DNA of 64,000 bases from an uncultured Acetatifactor sp. (lineage in GTDB: Bacteria > Bacillota > Clostridia > Lachnospirales > Lachnospiraceae): the NCBI GenBank assembly GCA_910579755.1, contig CAJTVB010000018.1, forward strand, positions 10,010 to 74,009, in the 5' to 3' direction. The position numbers and the translations under genes are program-made. The notes beneath the pieces are model-generated. The model was given only the letters and a program-made list of their open reading frames with translations. It made no database searches and was not told the origin of the DNA. The stretch's first letter is position 1; the number at the start of each line of letters is the position of its first letter. Of this stretch, positions 57,772 to 64,000 are shown piece by piece.

Positions 57772-59391
57772 ATGAAAAAGAAGGTGTACAGAAAAATTGT
57801 GGCGGCGGCATTGACGGCAGCTATGGTGCTTTCTATGGCAGGCTGTGGTGACAAGAATGACACACAGGGAAGCAGTTCTGCGGGAAATGAGCCCGGAAGC
57901 AGTCAGACGGGAACAAATGAGTCTGCAGGCTCCGATGACAGTCAGGGCGGCGAAGATGGGGGAACCCATGAATTCAGCTATTTCGGCGCCATCTGGAGTC
58001 CCTATCAGGAGAGCACTCCGATCTTTGATGAGCTTATGGAGCGAACCGGCATCAAGGTGAATTTTGAGTGGGTCAGCGGAGACGGGATGGAAACGCTCTT
58101 GTCCTCCAAGGTGGCTTCCAAGGATCTGCCGGATGTAATCAGCGGCGGCACGGGAGGTCCTGCGGGCATCAACGATCTGATCAGCAGAGGGCTGATCGTA
58201 CCGATCACGGACTATCTGGATACGGAGCTGTCCAATTACGGGCGTCTGCTCACGGAGGAGGACAAGCTGTTTCTCACTTATCAGGACGACGGCGAGATCT
58301 ATGGGTTTGGTCTTGTGATGGATGTGCCGGGCTCCTTCAGCGCCATGATCCGCACCGACTGGCTGGAGAGGCTGAATCTGGAAATGCCCCAGACCTGGGA
58401 TGAATGGATGGCGGTATGGAGAGCCTTTAAGGCACAGGATGCCAACGGAAACGGAGACCCCAACGACGAGGTGCCCTTCGGCTTCGACTATAATTTCCAG
58501 AAGCTGGTTCTGTCCAGCTTTGGCATGAACAGTAACGGCGAATTTTCCGTGGTGGACGGGGAATACCTTTACGATCCGGAAAATCCCAACTATGAAACCT
58601 ACATGGATGCCTTGAGGACGATGTATGAAGAAGGTCTTCTGTCCCAGGAGCTGATCAATCTGAAGGGAGCGGACTTCAATACCCTGGGCGCCAGCAACCG
58701 GCTGGGCAGCCTGGTGGGGTATGCGGAATACAGCAAGAATTACTCCGTATCCTGCAGAGAGCTGGATGAAAATGCATTTTTCCAATGTGTGACGCCCATC
58801 CAGGGGCCTGACGGAGCCAAGAGCATACCCGCCAGATCCAAGGTGCAGTCCAGTACCTTTATCACGGTGAAGGCCATTGAGAACGGTCATCTGGAGGATA
58901 TTCTGAAATTCTTTAACTATGTATACAGCGACGAAGGGATCGAGCTGACCAACTATGGTATGGAGGGAGAATGGCATGAAAAGGTGGACGGAAAGCCCGT
59001 GCTGAAGGCTCCCTATAACGAAAGCTTTAAAGTAGCCAGAGAAAAGGGTCTGATCCCCTCCACGATTCCCTTCTGCTTTACGGACGACGTTTATATGCAG
59101 ATTCTTACCGGCGGCTTAAGCTATGATGAGCTGGAGGATACGGGAAAGACCTTTATGGACGGCCTGACCATCAACGCTCCGTATTATTATACCGAGCCGG
59201 CTGTCCTGCAGACGGAAAGCTATGTGGAATGCTTTGACTTAAGAGAACAGCAGGTGTCTTTGAGGGATCGGTATATCACAGGAGAGATCACAAAAGAGCA
59301 GTATAACGAGGGCTATGAGGCTTTGAAAAATCAGGGGCTGTCAAAAATGATCGAGGACGTCAAGGCGGCTTACAGGGATATGACAAAGTAG
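57772..59391 (+). CDS. ABC importer solute-binding lipoprotein in the muramic-acid operon
   Basis: A 539-residue lipoprotein. The lipobox ends at Cys25 (LTAAMVLSMAGC), followed by a Ser/Gly/Glu linker to about residue 60. The body is a family-1 type sugar-binding fold with PDVISGGTGGPAGINDLISRG, then QTWDEWMAVWRAFKAQD, DANGNGDPNDEVPFGFDYN (a Ca-binding-like acidic loop) and YNEGYEAL at the end. Context (MurQ, NamZ, RpiR) suggests a muropeptide-derived sugar such as MurNAc or a MurNAc-GlcNAc unit. AAAGGAGG precedes the ATG. It lies 142 bases after the second permease gene. Confidence 0.87.
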   Translation: MKKKVYRKIVAAALTAAMVLSMAGCGDKNDTQGSSSAGNEPGSSQTGTNESAGSDDSQGGEDGGTHEFSYFGAIWSPYQESTPIFDELMERTGIKVNFEWVSGDGMETLLSSKVASKDLPDVISGGTGGPAGINDLISRGLIVPITDYLDTELSNYGRLLTEEDKLFLTYQDDGEIYGFGLVMDVPGSFSAMIRTDWLERLNLEMPQTWDEWMAVWRAFKAQDANGNGDPNDEVPFGFDYNFQKLVLSSFGMNSNGEFSVVDGEYLYDPENPNYETYMDALRTMYEEGLLSQELINLKGADFNTLGASNRLGSLVGYAEYSKNYSVSCRELDENAFFQCVTPIQGPDGAKSIPARSKVQSSTFITVKAIENGHLEDILKFFNYVYSDEGIELTNYGMEGEWHEKVDGKPVLKAPYNESFKVAREKGLIPSTIPFCFTDDVYMQILTGGLSYDELEDTGKTFMDGLTINAPYYYTEPAVLQTESYVECFDLREQQVSLRDRYITGEITKEQYNEGYEALKNQGLSKMIEDVKAAYRDMTK

Positions 59392-59412
59392 GGATTTCAT
59401 CGATCACAAAAA

Positions 59413-59443
59413 CAGATATGGGGCGGGTGATCCGCCCCATCTG
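59413..59443 (+). terminator. Strong hairpin after the binding-protein gene
   Basis: ATGGGGCGG (59418-59426) pairs with CCGCCCCAT (59432-59440), and CAG/CTG extend the stem with a two-base bulge. No long T run follows. It may stabilise the binding-protein mRNA against exonucleases, or terminate part of the transcripts before namZ. Confidence 0.6.
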
Positions 59444-59522
59444 ATTATAATCAGGCCATTTGGAAAATCGGCTGGGATGAATAATAATGATTTCCCGGAT
59501 GGCCGGAGGTATGGAGGATGCA

Positions 59523-60671
59523 ATGAAAACAGTATTGGGACTGGACCGGCTGGAGGAAATGGAATCCGTATTCAAAGGAAAACGGATTGGCCTGATCACC
59601 AACTATTCGGGGGTGGATTCCCGTTGGGAGATGAATGTGGATCTGTTTATGAAAATGGGACTGCAGCTTGTCAGGCTGTTCACTCCGGAGCACGGAATGT
59701 TCGGAGAGGGCGCCGGAAAGCCGGTGGAAAACGATGTTTATCCGGGATATCAGATTCCCATCGTATCCTTGTTCGGGGATCATCTGAGGCCCGATGAAGA
59801 GGAAATGTCAGGCATCGATATGCTTGTGTACGATATTCAGGATGTGGGACTGCGGTATTATACTTATATTTATACTATGACTTATTGTATGGAGGCTGCG
59901 GCCAAGGCCGGGATTCCCTTTGTGGTGCTGGATCGGCCAAATCCTCTGGGAAACAGAATTGTGTCCGGAGGGGCGATTCAATCGGAATTTCACTCCTTTA
60001 TCGGGGATTATGAGCTGCCGGTGCGCTATGGCCTGACCTGCGGGGAGGTGGGAAACTATTTTCTGCAGTACAAGGGAATGAAAATGGATTACAGGGTGAT
60101 CCCCATGTTAAACTATACCCGGGACACGTATTTTTGCGATACCGGGCTTCTCTGGAACATTCCCTCTCCGGCACTGGTGGATTTTGACAGCACCATTTGC
60201 TATTCTGGGGGCTGCTTTGTGGGAGCCACATCCATCAGCGACGGCAGGGGCAGCTCCAAGCCCTTCCAGATGTACGGCGCACCCTATATCAATATGGACC
60301 GCCTTTATGAGGAGATGAAAAGGGAGGTCAAAGAGGAAAGAATTGTTTTCCGAAAAAGGGCATTTATGCCGGTGGAGAGAAAATATATCGGGCAGGTCTG
60401 CTTTGGACTGGAGTTCGTGCCTTTGGACAAGACTGTGGACTTTATTCCGGTGTCACTTCAGCTGATGCGTCAGACAGCCAGGCTTTATCCGGAGCAGTTT
60501 ACTTTGGTGGACGGCGGAGAGGGAGGCAAGCATCTTCACTATGTGACCGGCAGCAGGCGGGTGGATGATTATTTATACGGAAAAATCTCTCTGGAGGAGC
60601 TGCTGGAGGAGTGGGATGCTCAAAGCGCCCGGTTTGAGAAGGATACGGAATCCATCCGTATTTATGCGTAA
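59523..60671 (+). CDS. Exo-beta-N-acetylmuramidase-like protein, NamZ family (DUF1343)
   Basis: A 382-residue DUF1343 protein. Landmarks are GKRIGLITNYSGVD at the N-terminus, LFTPEHGMFGEGAGK, DMLVYDIQDVGLRYYTYIYTM, FVVLDRPNPLGNRIVSG and EGGKHLHYVTG. NamZ enzymes (GH171) release MurNAc from the non-reducing end of peptidoglycan fragments. Bacillus NamZ is secreted, whereas this protein has no signal peptide, so it should act in the cytoplasm on imported disaccharides or oligomers. I start it at 59523 with GGAGG five bases upstream. Confidence 0.88.
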   Translation: MKTVLGLDRLEEMESVFKGKRIGLITNYSGVDSRWEMNVDLFMKMGLQLVRLFTPEHGMFGEGAGKPVENDVYPGYQIPIVSLFGDHLRPDEEEMSGIDMLVYDIQDVGLRYYTYIYTMTYCMEAAAKAGIPFVVLDRPNPLGNRIVSGGAIQSEFHSFIGDYELPVRYGLTCGEVGNYFLQYKGMKMDYRVIPMLNYTRDTYFCDTGLLWNIPSPALVDFDSTICYSGGCFVGATSISDGRGSSKPFQMYGAPYINMDRLYEEMKREVKEERIVFRKRAFMPVERKYIGQVCFGLEFVPLDKTVDFIPVSLQLMRQTARLYPEQFTLVDGGEGGKHLHYVTGSRRVDDYLYGKISLEELLEEWDAQSARFEKDTESIRIYA

Positions 60672-60708
60672 GGGAAATATGTGGTTATATGGTCAGGGAG
60701 GTACCATA

Positions 60709-61587
60709 ATGCGTTTATCTACAACAGTGAATTTTTTTATCTATGAGGACGACGGAAGCTATAACGCTTACCGGGAGGATCTGCGTCATTACGCCGCTCT
60801 GGGCTTTCGAAACCTGGATGCCATCTTTTGCTCCGCGGCGAATCCTTCGTCGCCTCTGCGCACAGACCGCTGGCAGGATTGGGCAAAGGCCATGCGTCAG
60901 GAGGCAGAGGACCTTGGGATTACCTTTGTGCAGGCGCATATGCCCTACTACAATTTCTGTCATCCTGCCACGGGGATCATAGAGGACACGGAGGAAATTG
61001 CCAGAAGATCCATTGTTTGCGCACAGATTCTGGGGGCAAAATGGACGGTTTCTCATCCGGCCACAGACTTTGCCGCCAGTATGACGGAGACATCCAGACG
61101 TAAGAACGTGGAATATTTTTCCAGACATCTGGAGTTTGCGGAAAAATACGGAATGGGTATCTGTATCGAGAATATGGCGGATTTTCCGGGCCAGGGCTAT
61201 AAGCGAAGCTATTGTGCCCAGGTGGAGGAGCTGTGTGAGCTGGTGGATACTCTGGGGAATAAATATTCCAATGTGGGCGTCTGCTGGGATTTCGGGCATG
61301 CAAACCTGGTGTATGGGGATCAGGTGCCCTGCCTGAGGTATTTGTCCCATCGTCTGAAGGTGACACATGTGCACGATAATCGGGGCGAATTTGACGAGCA
61401 CAGGCCTCCTTATCTGGGGAATGTAAACTGGGAGGCCATAATGCCCACTCTGAAAGAAATCGGTTATCAGGGAGACTTCAGCTTTGAGGTGATTCGTATG
61501 GGACCTCATGTGCCGGAGTATCTGCGGGATTCCCTGTGGGTGCATCTGCGCAAGGTGGGAGAGTATTTGATTTCTTTGGCGGGGTAA
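60709..61587 (+). CDS. TIM-barrel sugar isomerase/epimerase-like protein
   Basis: A 292-residue protein of the xylose-isomerase/AP-endonuclease-2 superfamily. Metal-ligand regions are MGICIENMADF (Glu), VGVCWDFGHANLVYG (Asp, His), VTHVHDNRGEFDEHRPP (His, Asp) and FSFEVIRMG (Glu). The start follows GGGAGG at 60709. It is the last gene of the muramic-acid operon. It might epimerise or isomerise a product of MurNAc breakdown, or act on a different sugar; the substrate is not shown. Confidence 0.75.
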   Translation: MRLSTTVNFFIYEDDGSYNAYREDLRHYAALGFRNLDAIFCSAANPSSPLRTDRWQDWAKAMRQEAEDLGITFVQAHMPYYNFCHPATGIIEDTEEIARRSIVCAQILGAKWTVSHPATDFAASMTETSRRKNVEYFSRHLEFAEKYGMGICIENMADFPGQGYKRSYCAQVEELCELVDTLGNKYSNVGVCWDFGHANLVYGDQVPCLRYLSHRLKVTHVHDNRGEFDEHRPPYLGNVNWEAIMPTLKEIGYQGDFSFEVIRMGPHVPEYLRDSLWVHLRKVGEYLISLAG

Positions 61588-61665
61588 GTACGGAAGGCAA
61601 ATAAATTTGCATAATACACACTAATCACAAAAACTTGTGGTAATCTATCTCCAGGAGGTGTCATT

Positions 61666-62337
61666 ATGCAAAAGATTTTAGTTGTCGAGGATGACTTGGA
61701 TATTCAAGAGCTTTTGAAAAACTTTCTACAAGAGGTAGGATATGAGATCAGTTTAGCCGGCGATGGTGTAGCGGCCCTTTCCGTATTTTCTGCCTCACAA
61801 TTTGATTTGGTGCTGCTTGACGTAATGCTCCCCAAAATTGATGGCTTTGCCGTCTGTGAGCTGATTCGAAAGCAATCGCAGGTTCCTATCATTATGCTTA
61901 CTGCATTGAGCGGAGAGGAAGAACAAATCCGGGGGCTGGATTTGCAGGTGGACGATTATATCACAAAACCCTTTTCCATGCCGATTTTAATTCGGAAGAT
62001 TGCCGCTGTCCTGCGGCGGAGCGGCGGGCCGCATGAAGATGAACACCAAATGATTTCCTATCAGAACCTTGTTTTGGATTGCGACAATTACACAGCCACG
62101 GTGGACGGAACCGTTTATGAATTGACGCAGCGGGAATTTGAAGTGCTGAAAGAGCTGCTCACGAATCAAGGACGCATTTTGACCCGGCAAAATCTTTTGG
62201 ACAGGTTATGGCGCTATGATTTTTATGGAGATGAACGTGTGGTTGATACACACATCAAGAATTTGCGGAAGAAGCTGGGGATTGACTTCATCCAGACGAT
62301 CAGAGGGGTGGGGTATAAAATTGATAAGCAAAATTAG
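61666..62337 (+). CDS. Response regulator, OmpR/PhoB family (VanR-like)
   Basis: A 223-residue regulator. The receiver domain has the acidic pair at 9-10, the phospho-acceptor Asp52 in LVLLDVMLP and the Lys in DDYITKPFS. The C-terminal winged helix has ELTQREFEVLKELLTNQGRILTRQNLLDRLW and the recognition part VVDTHIKNLRKKLG. GGAGG precedes the ATG. It overlaps the histidine kinase start. Codon use and A+T content differ from the sugar loci to the left, which suggests separate ancestry. Confidence 0.93.
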   Translation: MQKILVVEDDLDIQELLKNFLQEVGYEISLAGDGVAALSVFSASQFDLVLLDVMLPKIDGFAVCELIRKQSQVPIIMLTALSGEEEQIRGLDLQVDDYITKPFSMPILIRKIAAVLRRSGGPHEDEHQMISYQNLVLDCDNYTATVDGTVYELTQREFEVLKELLTNQGRILTRQNLLDRLWRYDFYGDERVVDTHIKNLRKKLGIDFIQTIRGVGYKIDKQN

Positions 62338-63805
62338 AAGTAGTTTATATGCAAAAGTGTTTCTCACCACAACAGCCATGCTTCTATGTGTGTCACTATT
62401 GGTATTTAGCTTATTAGCATGGTTGATGCCGCAAACCTATTCTAACAGGCTGAATACAGTCTTGGATGAACGGGTACAGCGTTTTGTTTCCGAACTGGAG
62501 CAAGTAGCTTTTCCGAATAGCGGCGGCTTGTTTGACCAGCTTCTTCAAGATATGGAAATCAATTCCGTTGAACTGTATAATGGCAAAGGCGAGTTCGTGC
62601 CCTTGCCGACAGAACAGTATGCCGAGGCGCGGGACGGTAACACGGCGTATATTGAGCAAACGCAGATTAATGAGTTGCGCAAAACAGTCCCCCTTCTGTC
62701 GGGCAGCTACCACTTTTCCTTTTCTGATAGTAATGAGCGATATATGCTCATCGTTTACGGAGCAGCAGAACAAATCGGAGAATTGCAGCAGTCTTTTATC
62801 CGTGTATTTCCGTTTATCCTGTTGATCGTTTTAGCAGTTGCTTTTATTGTGTCTTGGCTTTACTCTTGTATGCTTACAAAGCCCGTACTGGAAATCAGCC
62901 GCATATCCGAAAAGATGTCTGACTTGCAGTTGAATTGGATGGTTGATGAACAACGAACTGATGAATTGGGAACACTGGGGAAAAGCCTGAACAGGCTATC
63001 TCACAATCTTTCTGTCACCCTCTCTGATTTGCAAAACGCAAACAAGAAACTCGAAGCAGACATTGAGCATGAAAAGAAATTGGAACAGGCCCGTATAAAT
63101 TTCTTTTCGGCGGTGTCCCATGAGCTGAAAACACCTGTAACCATTATCAAAGGCCAGTTAGAAGGAATGTTGCTCGGTATTGGGGCATACAAAGACCGTG
63201 AGAAATATTTGAATAGATCGCTGGAAATTGCAAACACCCTTGAAACAATGGTGCAGGAGATATTGACAATCTCTCGGCTGGAAACTGCGGGGGCAGAGTT
63301 CAAAATGGACCATTTGGATTGTGTTCAGATTATCAAATCCTATTTAAACGAAACAGAAGACTTGGTTGTAAGAAAAGATCTACAAATATACCTGGATCTT
63401 CCTTTATCCGTTCTTATAACTGGAAACAAAATGTTGATGGAAAAAGTGTTTTCCAATCTAATAGGAAACGCAATCAAGTATTCTCCGCAGGGAGCCTCCA
63501 TTCGTATCTCCGCCCATATGGAACATGAACAGATAAAGTTTTCTTTTGAAAACACAGGCACCTGTATTCCGGAGGATAGCATTCCCAAACTATTTGATGC
63601 GTTTTATCGTGTGGAGCAATCCAGAAGCCGTAAAACCGGCGGAAGCGGGTTAGGGCTGTATATCGTGCAGGAGATACTACACCAGCATGGAAGTGAATGT
63701 ACGGTCTGCAATACACAGGCCGGGGTAAAGTTTTCTTTTACAATTTCTTCATCTACACATAATCACAAACTAATCCCACAGGTATCACAAAAAGAGGTGA
63801 TATGA
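62321..63805 (+). CDS. Sensor histidine kinase (VanS-like)
   Basis: A 494-residue membrane kinase. Membrane helix one is at about 12-35, an extracellular domain spans about 36-160, helix two is at about 165-187, and HAMP follows. The HisKA box is SAVSHELKTPVTII with His267 as phosphorylation site. The ATPase domain has NLIGNAIKYSP and GGSGLGLYIVQEIL. I start it at TTG 62321, with GGGGTGGGG upstream, inside the end of the response-regulator gene; the frame's ATG at 62216 is in another reading of the regulator gene. Likely signals are envelope stress or a cell-wall antibiotic. Confidence 0.9.
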   Translation: MISKIRSSLYAKVFLTTTAMLLCVSLLVFSLLAWLMPQTYSNRLNTVLDERVQRFVSELEQVAFPNSGGLFDQLLQDMEINSVELYNGKGEFVPLPTEQYAEARDGNTAYIEQTQINELRKTVPLLSGSYHFSFSDSNERYMLIVYGAAEQIGELQQSFIRVFPFILLIVLAVAFIVSWLYSCMLTKPVLEISRISEKMSDLQLNWMVDEQRTDELGTLGKSLNRLSHNLSVTLSDLQNANKKLEADIEHEKKLEQARINFFSAVSHELKTPVTIIKGQLEGMLLGIGAYKDREKYLNRSLEIANTLETMVQEILTISRLETAGAEFKMDHLDCVQIIKSYLNETEDLVVRKDLQIYLDLPLSVLITGNKMLMEKVFSNLIGNAIKYSPQGASIRISAHMEHEQIKFSFENTGTCIPEDSIPKLFDAFYRVEQSRSRKTGGSGLGLYIVQEILHQHGSECTVCNTQAGVKFSFTISSSTHNHKLIPQVSQKEVI

Positions 63806-63838
63806 TATGGGCATATTAAGAAAGGATGGTGTTTTCAG

Positions 63839-64000
63839 ATGAAGAAAACAAAGAAAATCTCATATGCACTTCTGGCCCTGCTTCTAGCAGCCTGCCTTGC
63901 CGGATGTAGTGCGGCTGCTGCATCGGTACTTCCCCATGGAAGCGGTGAAACGTCCGCTTTACCCTCGGAGTCGACATCTATGTACGATGTGGCCTATGCA
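63839..64000 (+). CDS. Lipoprotein start, truncated by the window edge
   Basis: The frame opens at 63839 with a basic start and a lipobox ending in LAACLAGC (Cys23), and runs open to the end of the window (54 residues). An AAAGGA lies upstream at moderate spacing. It follows the two-component genes on the same strand and is probably their target or accessory protein. The rest of the protein lies outside the window, so no function can be given. Confidence 0.7.
   Translation, partial: MKKTKKISYALLALLLAACLAGCSAAAASVLPHGSGETSALPSESTSMYDVAYA

Noticed and set aside
1..64000. CRISPR array or tRNA/rRNA genes
   Set aside because: No regularly spaced repeats, no CCA-ending cloverleaf and no rRNA-like conserved blocks were seen in reading both strands.

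Overview
The window reads as a chromosome segment of a Gram-positive gut anaerobe of the class Clostridia, most likely a Lachnospiraceae member. The basis is the gene content (Opp-, LplB- and LplC-type sugar importers, lipobox signal peptides, a DUF4250 protein, an Rpn-type nuclease remnant), strong AGGAGG ribosome sites, sigma-A promoters, and the absence of outer-membrane genes. G+C is roughly half, with visibly more A+T at both ends. No rRNA, tRNA, CRISPR array or intact insertion sequence was seen.

Layout. 1-1150: decayed mobile DNA (two tyrosine-integrase 3' tails and the C-terminal half of an Rpn-family nuclease). 1154-1685: a RelE/ParE-type toxin-antitoxin pair. 2155-4387: a small P-loop NTPase, mntP and an AraC regulator. 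4623-11169 (minus): a five-gene Opp-type ABC importer. 11671-19057 (plus, divergent): a HAD-GH105 fusion, a GH38 alpha-mannosidase, a lyase-like protein and an unknown protein. These look like cytoplasmic degradation of an oligosaccharide that carries uronic acid and mannose and enters through the divergent importer. 19287-26361: a myo-inositol operon iolC-B-D-E-G plus an iron alcohol dehydrogenase, with no iolA or iolJ. 26514-27734: a cold-shock gene with a folded leader, divergent from a membrane-anchored EIIA-like protein that has lost both active-site histidines. 27884-31129: csoR-copA under two CsoR-type operators, with a CopZ-like domain at the 3' end of copA that has its own start site. 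31267-33343: a MotA/MotB-like (ZorA/ZorB-like) pair; then clpB.

36183-47529: a GntR regulator with two matching operators, divergent from an operon encoding AtuA-like (DUF1446) and DUF4387 proteins, an ABC sugar importer, a lipoprotein esterase, two ADP-ribosylglycohydrolase-family enzymes (one with added beta-sandwich domains) and a beta-sandwich lipoprotein. This is the least explained catabolic locus here. 47764-53752: manA, then DUF4250, an ASKHA/DUF4445 protein and a heterodimeric ABC exporter, the last four packed with overlapping ends. 53956-61587: a muramic-acid locus (RpiR regulator, MurQ, three-gene ABC importer, NamZ-like muramidase without signal peptide, TIM-barrel protein). 61666-64000: a VanRS-like two-component system and the start of a lipoprotein cut by the window edge.

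The common theme is a chain of self-contained catabolic cassettes, most with an importer, intracellular enzymes and a local regulator. The strongest candidates for new biology are the GntR/AtuA/ADP-ribosylglycohydrolase locus, the MurNAc locus with an ABC importer and an intracellular muramidase, the HAD-GH105/GH38 locus, the orphan ZorAB-like channel, the copA with internal copZ, and the cold-shock leader. All functions are inferred from sequence reading alone; no database search was possible.
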